A model generated the notes under the pieces. It was not told where the DNA came from, made no database searches, and worked only from the letters and a program-made list of their open reading frames with translations. From Hymenobacter jeongseonensis (GTDB lineage Bacteria; Bacteroidota; Bacteroidia; Cytophagales; Hymenobacteraceae): a DNA stretch of 64,000 bases. The stretch spans positions 248,001 to 312,000 of the forward strand of contig NZ_JADQDQ010000003.1 of NCBI RefSeq assembly GCF_015694725.1. The letters are read 5' to 3'. Shown here piece by piece: positions 43,011 through 51,090 of this stretch. Positions within the stretch are counted from its first letter, which is position 1; every line of letters starts with the position of its first letter. A program made the position numbers and the translations under genes.

Positions 43011-43469
43011 CTAGCTCCGGGGAACCTCCATCCAGGGCTCGGGTTCGCCGTTGGCCACAAATTCCTGCAGCAACTCCAGGAGCTCGGGGCGGGTGTGGGG
43101 GCGGGGCACGAGCAGGCCGGGTACATCGGGCGGCACGTTGCAGAGCAGGTTGCGCAAGTCCACGGCCGTGGCAATGCGGAAGCCCATGGTCCAGTCGGCA
43201 AAGCTGCGTTGCAGGCAGGGGCCGTCGGCAATCACCCGGCAGTTGTAGTGGCGCGGGTCGGCCACGATGCGGTTGAAGTACAGGTCGCGCACCACGCTCT
43301 GCTCGCCCTCCAGCACTTGCATAAAGCGCCCGTCGGGCGTGTAGAGCAGCACGCCGGTGATGTGATGGACGCGGTTAAAGTCCCGCGCTTGGTGGAGCAG
43401 GGCCAGCAGTTCCGGCTGCTCGAAGGGCACCAGCGCCTGGCTCTGGTATATGAGTTGGTACAGCCCCAT
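43011..43469 (-). CDS. BLUF-domain blue-light photoreceptor (PixD-like, short)
   Basis: This 152-aa protein is a single BLUF domain with a C-terminal helical cap. Flavin-contact residues fall at nearly the same numbers as in cyanobacterial PixD: Y8 (LYQLIYQSQAL), N32 (ARDFNRVHHITGVLLY), Q51 (RFMQVLEGE). The W/M region follows in QRSFADWTMGFR. BLUF domains bind FAD non-covalently and switch hydrogen bonding under blue light. There is no fused output domain, so it must signal through a partner, which is not obvious among the neighbours. ATG 43469 is chosen because the domain begins there; the longer open frame upstream is not conserved-looking. Confidence 0.9.
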   Translation of the reverse strand: MGLYQLIYQSQALVPFEQPELLALLHQARDFNRVHHITGVLLYTPDGRFMQVLEGEQSVVRDLYFNRIVADPRHYNCRVIADGPCLQRSFADWTMGFRIATAVDLRNLLCNVPPDVPGLLVPRPHTRPELLELLQEFVANGEPEPWMEVPRS

Positions 43470-43779
43470 AGCGCAATTACCAAAAGGTGGAGAAAAAGAC
43501 CTGAGCCAAGCCTTAAATGGCCTATTCTGCGGCACGGCCCTTGAAGAGGCAACATCAATAAGGCCTAGCAAGTTACAAAATTTGTGACGCTTCCACCGCC
43601 CGTTGTGCATTAGCTAAACCGTGCTGGCGGCGCAACTGCTTGGGATTCGTGGGCGAAGGCCAAAGGGAAATAGGGGATTTCCGTCGCGGCGTTGCCGGTA
43701 GCATATTGGCCCGGCGCCGCCCAATTTAAAAAATGGGCCATTGGCGTTTCCTTTGCCCCTCCACCTTTTCCCCTGACCC

Positions 43780-44721
43780 ATGCGTTTACCTCTCCTCTAT
43801 TTGCTGGCGGCGGCGCTGCTGGCTCTCGGCGCCCACGCCCAAACCACGCCGCTGCCCGACACCGCCCGCGTGGCTACGCCGCCCGCGCCGCCGCTGTGGC
43901 GCAAGTCGGGCAAAACCGGCCTCGGCCTCAACGAGTCGCTGCTGAGCAGCAACTGGCGCGGCGGCGGCGTCAACACCATCGGCTTCAACGCCCTGGCCAA
44001 CCTCAAGGCCAACCGCAAGCTCGGCATCCACAGCTTCGACAACGAAGCCGACTTCCTCTTCGCCTTTTCCGAAACCCGGGGCCTGGGCTACCGCAAGGGC
44101 CAGGACCGCCTGTACCTCGACACCAAATACGGCCGCGATATCAGCTCCGATTGGAACATGTTCACCTCACTCAACCTGCTCACCCAGTTCGCTGGCGGCT
44201 TTAAGTACGACGAGGACGCCCTCGGCAACGACCGCGCCCGGCAGGTGTCCAGCTTCTTTGCACCGGCCTTCATCACCGCCGCCTATGGCTTCGAGTACCA
44301 CCCCAATCCCACGTTTCGGGTGCGTTTTGCGCCCTTTGCGCCCCGCCTCACGGTGGTGAACCGCGCCGAGCGGTTCGTGGAAGTCCTCGGCGACAAGCCC
44401 TACGGCGTGAACCCCGGCCACAGCACCCGCTGGGAAATTCTGGCCGCCCAAATCCTGGCCGAATACGACAAAAACCTCAGCCCCACCGTGGCCTTCAAGG
44501 CCCGCTACGTCCTTTTCGCCAACTACGAAAACTTCAACGGCCAGGAAATTGACCACCGCCTCGACCTCGCCCTCACCGCCAAAGTGGGCAAATTCGTGAA
44601 CGTGGCCCTCAACGGCATCGCCCTCTACGACTTCGACCAGGACCGGGGCGTGCAGTACTCCCAGGGCCTCAACATCGGCATCGCTTACGCTTTCCAGAAC
44701 TTCGTGGACGAGAAGAAGTAG
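43780..44721 (+). CDS. DUF3078 outer-membrane-type protein
   Basis: This 313-aa protein has a signal peptide (1-20, ending LGAHAQ). A beta-rich mature part has the DUF3078 pattern: WRKSGKTGLGLNESLLSSNW, then RGGGVNTIGFNALANLKANR. Repeated amphipathic strands follow, with a C-terminal strand FVDEKK preceded by YSQGLNIGIAYAFQN. The likely location is the outer membrane; its function is unknown. The last 99 nt (44623-44721) recur almost unchanged at 45725-45823, one kilobase downstream, beyond a gene on the other strand. Confidence 0.88.
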   Translation: MRLPLLYLLAAALLALGAHAQTTPLPDTARVATPPAPPLWRKSGKTGLGLNESLLSSNWRGGGVNTIGFNALANLKANRKLGIHSFDNEADFLFAFSETRGLGYRKGQDRLYLDTKYGRDISSDWNMFTSLNLLTQFAGGFKYDEDALGNDRARQVSSFFAPAFITAAYGFEYHPNPTFRVRFAPFAPRLTVVNRAERFVEVLGDKPYGVNPGHSTRWEILAAQILAEYDKNLSPTVAFKARYVLFANYENFNGQEIDHRLDLALTAKVGKFVNVALNGIALYDFDQDRGVQYSQGLNIGIAYAFQNFVDEKK

Positions 44722-44757
44722 GGCGGCGCTAGTGCCTAGCAAAGAGAAGCCTCAACT

Positions 44758-45639
44758 TCACTTTAACAGCGTGACGCGCAGGTAAGCATATTGTTGCTTT
44801 TTGCGTTCGGCAGCGGTTAGTGGCCGGTTTAGCTTTTCGTTTTTTGCGACTTCCGACATCGGCAGAATCTTCAGCAGGAAAAGGTCGTCGCTCACCCAGG
44901 CAATGCCTTCCGGCAACCACTTTAGCTGGGCAATGGTGAAGCTTTTTTGCAGCTTGCCTCCCAGGTTACGATACACTTCGACTCCGTTTGGCGCGCCTTC
45001 ATAGGGGTAGCCTTGGTACAAGGCAGCTAGCCGCTTCAGGGCGGGGCTCCCAACCGGGGCACCTTGCAGCGTGTCTAGTTTGCCAGTTTTGCGGTCAACC
45101 AGCAAGTAGGTTGCGCCCTCGTAATGGCCGGCATGGAGCACGTATTTGTGAAGGGCGTCGATTTTGCCCACGTACGACAATTCGTTGGTCTCTTCTTCAA
45201 AAGCGCTGGGCTTGCTGGTCAGGACCTTCGTTGTATTGTTTGCCAGTTTCAGCCGCAACGCGTAATACTTGACTTGTTCCTTGGGGTCGCCATATTGGTA
45301 AATCATGGATTTCGTCTGCCGGCGTAGCGTATCGGTCGGCGCTAGCGGCGTGATGGTCTTCCGCTGGCGAGCCAAAGCCGCTTCAAACTCCTGCCGCGAG
45401 GCGGGGCCCATCGTGTAGGCTGGCCTAGCGGGACGTCGGCCGGCGGGTGCCTGCTTTGCTATTGGTGGCCCGCTTGCAACGTTCGTCTTTTCCCGGAGCA
45501 CCCCGCGAACGAGGGGGTTAGGTTGGGCTTGCGTTGGAAAAAACACCGCCGAACCAGTGCAGCACAGTGCCCCGAGAGCGGTAACGGCTCCAAAAAAGCG
45601 GCGGAAAGTTGCATGGGTAAGGTTGCATTGTTCCTTCAT
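44758..45639 (-). CDS. Exported protein of unknown function inserted between DUF3078 copies
   Basis: This 293-aa protein has a signal-like hydrophobic N-terminus (about 14-38, FGAVTALGALCCTGSAVFF). A low-complexity P/A/R segment (about 45-75) follows, then a beta-rich domain (about 100-290) with YYALRLKLANNTTKVLTSK, YVLHAGHYEGATYLLVDRKTG and VYRNLGGKLQKSFTIAQLKW. Alternating strands of this type could form a small propeller or sandwich. No family is recognised. It lies on the opposite strand between the intact DUF3078 gene and the DUF3078 3' remnant, so it probably replaced or split a second DUF3078 copy. Confidence 0.75.
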   Translation of the reverse strand: MKEQCNLTHATFRRFFGAVTALGALCCTGSAVFFPTQAQPNPLVRGVLREKTNVASGPPIAKQAPAGRRPARPAYTMGPASRQEFEAALARQRKTITPLAPTDTLRRQTKSMIYQYGDPKEQVKYYALRLKLANNTTKVLTSKPSAFEEETNELSYVGKIDALHKYVLHAGHYEGATYLLVDRKTGKLDTLQGAPVGSPALKRLAALYQGYPYEGAPNGVEVYRNLGGKLQKSFTIAQLKWLPEGIAWVSDDLFLLKILPMSEVAKNEKLNRPLTAAERKKQQYAYLRVTLLK

Positions 45640-45724
45640 GGTAGCCGACGTTTCGCCCGTATGTGGCCTAGAGCCCGGCGCTTAGCAAATGTAGGGGACC
45701 TCATTCTCTCCATCCCGCCCTCTA

Positions 45725-45823
45725 CTCTACGACTTCGACCAGGACCGGGGCGTGCAGTACTCCCAGGGTCTCAATATCGGCATCGCCTACGCCTTCCAAA
45801 ACTTCGTGGACGAGAAGAAGTAG
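45725..45823 (+). pseudogene. 3' remnant of a second DUF3078 gene
   Basis: These 33 codons, including the stop, encode LYDFDQDRGVQYSQGLNIGI-AYAFQNFVDEKK. They are identical in protein to the end of the intact DUF3078 gene (44623-44721). The five nucleotide differences are all at third codon positions: GGC/GGT, AAC/AAT, GCT/GCC twice, CAG/CAA. Upstream (45715-45724) the similarity stops abruptly. The all-synonymous pattern means the lost copy was under protein-level selection before truncation. It is too short to be a gene by itself. Confidence 0.85.
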
Positions 45824-45887
45824 GGCAGGAGTAATTTCAGTAAGATGGAATAGTGCAACAAATGTGTCAGTAATTTATGTTTCTGAA

Positions 45888-46055
45888 GGTACTGGCACTG
45901 TTTCTGAGCCTACTGGCACCCAAACGAAGCCCACTGGCGCGGTAGCCGGGCGCACTGGCGCCCAAGCGGAGCTTACGGGCAGGGTTGCCGCCGCTACTGG
46001 CCGTGAAGCGGCCCCTACGAGATGGGAAGCGGGGCCTATTGGCTATCCCGGCGCA
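45888..46055 (+). repeat. 21-bp minisatellite (eight imperfect units, heptapeptide PTGxxxx)
   Basis: Eight consecutive 21-nt units start at 45888, 45909, 45930, 45951, 45972, 45993, 46014 and 46035, of the type CCTACTGGCACCCAAACGAAG. In the frame opening with GTG 45864 they read GTGTVSE, PTGTQTK, PTGAVAG, RTGAQAE, LTGRVAA, ATGREAA, PTRWEAG, PIGYPGA, and the frame ends at TAA 46082 (72 codons). The unit length is a multiple of three and units diverge mostly at the last four residues. Whether it is translated is unclear; no signal peptide or family is seen. Confidence 0.7.
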
Positions 46056-46180
46056 ACGGCGCGGCGGCAGGTGAATGCTTAAGAATAGAATTATATAAAA
46101 TTTATTGGTCAGCTTGCGGCATCTCCTGATTTTCAGGGGAAGGCGGCCAGGCCTGCTGGTGAGTAAACCCATTTTCTACC

Positions 46181-46870
46181 GTGAAACAAGAAGCCGTTAC
46201 CGCCAAATATCCCATGTCGCAGGGCGACCTGTTGCTCACCTGCCACACCAAAGCCGAGTTTATGACCCGCGACGCGGCCGCCTTTGCCACGCGTGGCGTG
46301 CAAGCGGCCCGCCTCACCGCCTTCGAAACCCAAACCAACGCCGCCGGAAACCTGCCCAGCGACGAGCAACTCGACTACCAGAAGCAGGCCCTCACGGCCG
46401 CCGCCACCGCCCAGCGCGCCGTGGTAGAAAGCGGCATGGCCACCGTGATGAGCCAAGTGGCCATTGTGCACAACGACCGCAGCCCCGCCTACAAAGCCTT
46501 CGGCAGCGCCGGCCTCTACGGCGCCAGCGAAGGCGACTTTTACGTGGACATGGGCCACCTCCTGGACTGGGCCACCGCCCACGCTGCCGACTACGCCGCC
46601 CAGGGCCTCACGCCCGCCCAACTCACTGCCCTCGCCGCCGACAACGAACAATACCTGGCCGCCCTCAAGGCCCAGCGCTTGGCCATCAGCAGCCGCAGCG
46701 CCACCACCCAAACCCGCCAAATCACCCTCAACACACTGTATGATGAGTTGGCCGCCCTCTGCGGCATCGGCCAGGGCCTGTTCAAGCAAACCGACGTGAG
46801 CAAATACGACGACTATGTAATTGCGCCGAGTGTGCAGCCGGCGGCGCCGGTGGTGCCGCCCGTGGGGTAG
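46181..46870 (+). CDS. Alanine/threonine-rich helical protein of unknown function
   Basis: This protein of up to 229 aa starts at GTG 46181; ATG 46214 (MSQGDLLLTC) is the alternative start. It is mainly helical and Ala-rich, with QGDLLLTCHTKAEFMTRDAA, QLDYQKQALTAAATAQRAVV, AADNEQYLAALKAQRLAISS and ITLNTLYDELAALCGIGQGL. The tail is Pro/Val-rich (SVQPAAPVVPPVG). There is no signal peptide. No family is recognised. It is single, with a strong terminator directly behind it (46893-46940). Codon use is like that of its GC-rich surroundings. Confidence 0.8.
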   Translation: MKQEAVTAKYPMSQGDLLLTCHTKAEFMTRDAAAFATRGVQAARLTAFETQTNAAGNLPSDEQLDYQKQALTAAATAQRAVVESGMATVMSQVAIVHNDRSPAYKAFGSAGLYGASEGDFYVDMGHLLDWATAHAADYAAQGLTPAQLTALAADNEQYLAALKAQRLAISSRSATTQTRQITLNTLYDELAALCGIGQGLFKQTDVSKYDDYVIAPSVQPAAPVVPPVG

Positions 46871-46892
46871 TGAAAAAAATCAGAATTAATAA

Positions 46893-46940
46893 GAAGCAAA
46901 AAAGCGCCGGAGCCCACAGGCTCCGGCGCTTTTTTGCTTC
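46893..46940. terminator. Strong bidirectional terminator
   Basis: GAAGCAAAAAAGCGCCGGAG (from 46893) is the exact reverse complement of CTCCGGCGCTTTTTTGCTTC (to 46940), with a short CCCACAGG loop region. It has A-run and T-run on both sides, between convergent genes. Confidence 0.92.
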
Positions 46941-46963
46941 TTTGGCAATGGTAATTAAATTAT

Positions 46964-48060
46964 TTACAAACCAGGAGTGAACCGGTCAAAAGACTGCCAG
47001 TACTTATCCTTATAGATTTCATAGGTCAGTTCTTGCTTGCCCGAGTATTTTTTTGCGATGCTGAATAACACTGTTGAAGGTTTTCTAAATTCTTTGCAGG
47101 CAAAATATATAGTTCTGATGCCATTGGTGGTTTCTCTGCCAACATTCAGGTATCCGTCAGCATCTTTGAGTTCCAACGTAATATCATCTTCTAGTTGATT
47201 TAATAGCTCGTAATCATCTGTGTTAGGCATTCCATTGTTTTCTACTCCATCGTAGGGCAGTTCAACTCGTAATATCCAAGGGTGGGATGGTTTGCCATCC
47301 CATTCGAGCAAGTCGGTATTAATAATAGCTAGCAATCGGTTGCCGCTTTCTAATTCTGCAGTTAAAGAAGAATGAGAATCATTTTCAGTGTTGTGCCTTA
47401 CGCCTTGATACTTTTCAATGAACTCGTTTTCTCTCCATAATAGATATGCTTTTAACTTTTCTATTGGTATTAGTTCTTCTGTTACGCCCGTATTTCCGAC
47501 GACTTTAGAATTGTCAATTGAAGTTGCAAAATTTAATTCACCCAAGAAGTTTTCTAAAAAAATAAATACGCCTTGCGTTATTATGGATTCGTCAGCTTCC
47601 AAGAAAGCATTGTAAACAATTGTTACATCAACCTCATCTGGGCAGGAAGAAATCTTATTCGAATAAAAGCTCAGAGAATCGGCATCGATTGCGTATCCGG
47701 CGATTTCAATACTTACACTTGTTATATCCGACGCTGGTTTGAGCGCAGTGAACAGCCAGCCGTCGATTTTAGGGGCCCTGCTAACAAGCTCTTCTACGAA
47801 AGGTATATTCTTCACATCCCCATCGGCGGTGAAAACTAATTCTACTCTGTCGTCGTCAGATATTCCTGTCAGAAAATAGAAGCCTTCTTTTATTTCCTGT
47901 AGCTTCGGTGAAAGCTTATCAAAAAAAGTTTTTCAATAGCGGTGCCTTCCCTCACAGCTTTAGCGAAATCCTTTTCATGTTTTTGAAACCAATTCCAGAA
48001 TGTTTCATTTGGTCCAAGGTTATCTCCCTTGTTGCCAAGTATTTTTTTTATAAAGTTCAT
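46964..48060 (-). pseudogene. DUF695-type gene in two frames (frameshift at a seven-T run), low GC
   Basis: Reading from ATG 48060 the frame gives MNFIKKILGNKGDNLGPNET, then FWNWFQKHEKDFAKAVREGT and AIEKLF before it runs off into a premature stop. The adjacent frame continues the same protein as FDKLSPKLQEIKEGFYFLTG, then DGDVKNIPFVEELV, and stays open to 46964. The switch falls at a run of seven T on the coding strand (plus-strand A 47921-47927). A -1 slip there, or one added T, gives a 365-aa protein. The C-terminal half (SHPWILRVELPYDGVEN, NGIRTIYFACKEFRKPSTVL) looks like DUF695. GC is far lower than in the neighbours, which suggests acquisition. It is either a decayed gene, a sequencing error or slippage expression. 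Confidence 0.8.
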
Positions 48061-48104
48061 CAGGTATATAATAAGGATACGGGAAATGATATGATAGGCT
48101 TGCT

Positions 48105-49130
48105 CTACCGTAGCGCGTAAATCCGCTCGATAATTTCCACCACTTTCAGGCCTTCCAGTGCATTAGTAGTGGCGGAGCTGCGCTGCTGTACAGTGTCCAC
48201 CACGTTGTCGATAACCTGCACGTGGTTGGCGGCGGAGCCCTGGAAGGCGCCGTAGTTGTTGGCGGGGTTGGTGGCGGGCAAATCCGGTAGGGTGTAGTCT
48301 TCGAGGTGGCAGTACTCCACTTTGTCCATGTACTGGCCGGCGATGCGCAGGCTGCCACGTTCGGCCACCACGGTGAGGCTGCTCTCGAGGTTTCGGTCCC
48401 ACACGGCGGTGCTGTAGCTGAGGGTGCCGCTGCCGCCGCGCACGAGGTCGAAGGTGACGAGGCCGCTGTCCTCAAACTCAGTCAGGCCGGCGTGGGTGAA
48501 GTCGCGGAACCGGGCCGTGAGGTTGGTAACGTCGCCGAATACCCAGTACAGCAAATCGACGAAATGGCTGAACTGGGTGAAGAGGGTGCCACCGTCCAGG
48601 GCCTGAGTGCCTTTCCAGCCGCCGGGGCGGTAGTAGCGGGCGTCGCGGTTCCAGAAGCAGTTGAGCTGCACTAGAAACACCTGGCCCAGGCGGCCCTCGT
48701 CCACAATTTGCTTGAGCCAGGCGGCGGGCGGGGAGTAGCGGTTTTGCATCACCCCGAAGGCCAGCTTGCCGGTTTGCTGGGCCGTGTGCACGATGGTGTC
48801 GGCATCGGCGGTGCTCAGGGCAATGGGCTTTTCGATGACCACGTGCAAGCCGTGACGCAGGCTGGCTACCGCTTGCGGGGCGTGGCAGCCGTTGGGCGTG
48901 GCCACGGTGAGGACGTCGGCGGCAGGGCCGCTGTTCAGGAAATCTTCGAGCGAAGGAAAGAAGGGCACGCCGGGAAATTCGACGGCTAATTCAGGTTGCA
49001 GCTCGGGGCGCACGTCAATCAGCGCCACTACTTCGGCCCCGGTGTGCCGGGAAACGAGGGCGGCGTGGCGCCGGCCAATGTGGCCCACCCCGCAAATGGC
49101 GAAGCGGACGGAATCAACGGGGGTACTCAT
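48105..49130 (-). CDS. Gfo/Idh/MocA-family NAD(P)-dependent sugar oxidoreductase
   Basis: This 341-aa protein has a Rossmann domain (FAICGVGHIGRRHAALVSRH, residues about 8-27). The conserved EKPIALS motif (lysine about residue 98) is followed by the C-terminal alpha/beta substrate domain (VLGQVFLVQLNCFWNRDARYY, GGTLFTQFSHFVDLLYWVFG with the His typical of the family). Homologous enzymes such as WbpB oxidise UDP-sugars at C3, which is consistent with the DegT aminotransferase nearby, though a small unrelated-looking gene lies between. ATG 49130 is preferred over an adjacent TTG. TACTTTTG about 23 nt upstream on the minus strand is a likely -7 element. Confidence 0.92.
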   Translation of the reverse strand: MSTPVDSVRFAICGVGHIGRRHAALVSRHTGAEVVALIDVRPELQPELAVEFPGVPFFPSLEDFLNSGPAADVLTVATPNGCHAPQAVASLRHGLHVVIEKPIALSTADADTIVHTAQQTGKLAFGVMQNRYSPPAAWLKQIVDEGRLGQVFLVQLNCFWNRDARYYRPGGWKGTQALDGGTLFTQFSHFVDLLYWVFGDVTNLTARFRDFTHAGLTEFEDSGLVTFDLVRGGSGTLSYSTAVWDRNLESSLTVVAERGSLRIAGQYMDKVEYCHLEDYTLPDLPATNPANNYGAFQGSAANHVQVIDNVVDTVQQRSSATTNALEGLKVVEIIERIYALR

Positions 49131-49170
49131 CAATGCGGAAGGAGGATAGCCAACAAAAGTAGCCCCAACG

Positions 49171-49521
49171 CTACCCCTGACCAGCGGTTAGGCTGCCTAG
49201 CCCAATGATAATTGCGAGATAAACAATTACGCCCACCGGAAACAGACTTATCAGCAAAACGAGGATGCTAGTGAGGGACGACACGGACTGTCCGCGTTTC
49301 CGGCGGTAAACCAACCCCGCTTGCCACCCGGCGAAAGGCAGGCTGTACAGAACGGCCACAATCGCCGCAAACAAGACGGCGCTATCTCCGGTGGCTTCAA
49401 GCGCTGCGTTACTGTAGAAACTTGAATACCACAGCCAGCCGGTCAGGCCCAGAAAAGCCCCGGCTACCAGCAGCTGCACAAGTAAATACCGGCCTTCTTG
49501 GTAATTCCTCCAGCGTTCCAT
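49171..49521 (-). CDS. Small three-helix membrane protein
   Basis: This 116-aa protein has three hydrophobic segments: LLVQLLVAGAFLGLTGWLWY (about 13-32), SAVLFAAIVAVLYSLPFAGW (about 47-66) and SILVLLISLFPVGVIVYLAI (about 85-104). Short charged loops (RRKRGQS) lie between the second and third. No family is recognised. It lies between the two sugar-enzyme genes on the same strand, with gaps of 40 nt before MocA and about 195 nt from DegT. Confidence 0.75.
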   Translation of the reverse strand: MERWRNYQEGRYLLVQLLVAGAFLGLTGWLWYSSFYSNAALEATGDSAVLFAAIVAVLYSLPFAGWQAGLVYRRKRGQSVSSLTSILVLLISLFPVGVIVYLAIIIGLGSLTAGQG

Positions 49522-49611
49522 GAATCTCGATTTGGGCGTTAATCAGTAGCAGTAGAATCTATGTAAAAACTACCATTGCAGCAAAGAGCCATTCCAGTAA
49601 AGAGGAAGCCT

Positions 49612-49637
49612 TGCTTCGACCAGCTCAGCAGGACGTT
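49612..49637. repeat. Half copy of the palindromic repeat, copy 6
   Basis: GCTTCGACCAGCTCAGCAGG-ACGTTC corresponds to a single right arm of the family (copy 4 reads GCTTCGACAAGCTCAGCATGACGTTC). No left arm is recognisable. Otherwise 49522-49715 holds nothing I can name. Confidence 0.65.
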
Positions 49638-49715
49638 CCGTGACGTTCAAAGTATTTTTCAGATAGGCCTTAAATGCCGCTCCTCTCCCCAACGTAACCC
49701 AGCCAGCTAAGGCCG

Positions 49716-50864
49716 CTACACAAACTGTTTTATGATTTCAATAATGTATTCCTGCTGCTCCGGCGCCAGCAGCGGGTGAATGGGGAGCGACAGCACAGCG
49801 CCACACAGCCGCTCTGCTACCGGAAACTGCCCCGCCCGATAGCCCAGATAGGCATAAGCGGCCTGCGCATGCACCGGCAGCGGGTAATAGACAATACTCG
49901 GAATGCCGCAGCGCCTTAGGAAATGCTGCAAGTCATCGCGGCGGCCGGCTTCCTCCAGCGTGACGGTGTATTGATGAAAAACGTGGGTGCTGCGCGGGTC
50001 GCGAGCCGGAATACGCACGCCCGAAATAGTAGCCAGCGCTGCATCGTAGCGGGCAGCCACGGCCTGGCGGGCGGCGGTGGCGGCGGGCAAGTGCCGCAGC
50101 TTCACCCGCAGCAGGGCCGCTTGCAGCGTGTCGAGGCGGGAATTGAGGCCGATGTGCTGGTGGTGATATTTCTGGCTCTGGCCGTGGTTGGCCAGCTGCT
50201 GGAGCAGGGCGGCGCGGGCCGGGTCGCGGGTGAGCAGGGCGCCGCCATCGCCCATTGCGCCGAGGTTTTTGGAGGGGAAAAACGACGTGGTGCCCACCTC
50301 GCCCACGGTGCCAGCAAAGACGGTTTCACCATCGGCAAACCGGAACGTGGCGCCGATGGCCTGGGCATTGTCTTCAATCAAAGCCACGCCATGTTGGGAG
50401 GAAATACGGCGCAGTGCTTCCAAATCGGCACATTGCCCAAACAAATGCACAGCCATGATGGCCCCGGTGCGCGGCGTGATGGCCGCTTCTACCGCGGCCG
50501 GGTCCACGTTGAACGTATCGGGGCAAACATCGACGAGCACGGGGCGCAGCCCGAGCAGGGCCGCGGCTTCCAGTGTGGCCACGTAGGTGAAGGCCGGCAC
50601 GATGACTTCGGCTCCGGCGGGCAACCGCAGGCTCATCAGGGCCAGGGTTAGGGCGTCGGTGCCGTTGGCACAGGGCACCACGGTGGCCCCGCCCAAGTAC
50701 GTACCCAGCTCCGCCGCAAACGCCCTCACGGCCGGCCCCTGAATGAACGCCGCGTCGGCGAAGGTTTGCTGCACGGCCTCATCGAGCTCCGCCTGGATGC
50801 GGGCGTGTTCGGCGCGCAAGTCCAGCAAGTAAATAGGAGTGGAGGGCGCGGGTAAAATGGACAC
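49716..50864 (-). CDS. DegT/DnrJ/EryC1/StrS-family PLP aminotransferase
   Basis: This 382-aa sugar aminotransferase makes amino sugars for surface polysaccharides or glycans. The family opening YLLDLRAEHARIQAELDEAV leads to the substrate loop ANGTDALTLALMSLRLPAGA. The PLP-contact EDNAQAIGATF and the Schiff-base lysine in TTSFFPSKNLGAMGDGGALL follow, then GLNSRLDTLQAALLRVKL. The start is put at GTG 50864, since the upstream extension is composition-poor and no ATG is suitably placed. With the MocA oxidoreductase it could form the oxidation-transamination pair of a Wbp-like pathway (inference). A downstream glycosyltransferase gene at 52081 fits surface glycan synthesis. Confidence 0.92.
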   Translation of the reverse strand: MSILPAPSTPIYLLDLRAEHARIQAELDEAVQQTFADAAFIQGPAVRAFAAELGTYLGGATVVPCANGTDALTLALMSLRLPAGAEVIVPAFTYVATLEAAALLGLRPVLVDVCPDTFNVDPAAVEAAITPRTGAIMAVHLFGQCADLEALRRISSQHGVALIEDNAQAIGATFRFADGETVFAGTVGEVGTTSFFPSKNLGAMGDGGALLTRDPARAALLQQLANHGQSQKYHHQHIGLNSRLDTLQAALLRVKLRHLPAATAARQAVAARYDAALATISGVRIPARDPRSTHVFHQYTVTLEEAGRRDDLQHFLRRCGIPSIVYYPLPVHAQAAYAYLGYRAGQFPVAERLCGAVLSLPIHPLLAPEQQEYIIEIIKQFV

Positions 50865-51090
50865 GGTGGAAAGACAAATCAAGGCGGGCCTCAAAGATAG
50901 AAGCCCGCACGTACCGGCTCCGTTGCAGCTAAGATTAACGCGTCTGTACCGAAGGAGAAGCGCGTTTCGGCCGACGGCGCTGCACAACCCGCCATCGAAA
51001 CCCTGCGTTAAGGGACGCATTAGGCCACCTTACAATTAAATAAGTGCGCCTTTGCATATTTCCTCTTACACCCGAAACAACCTCTGCATC

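Noticed and set aside
44722..45724. Insertion sequence splitting the DUF3078 locus
   Set aside because: The gene between the two DUF3078 ends is not transposase-like, and I see no terminal inverted repeats or short target duplications.
45888..46055. Possible CRISPR-like array
   Set aside because: Units are contiguous 21-mers without unique spacers and diverge from each other, so this is a minisatellite; no cas genes are nearby.
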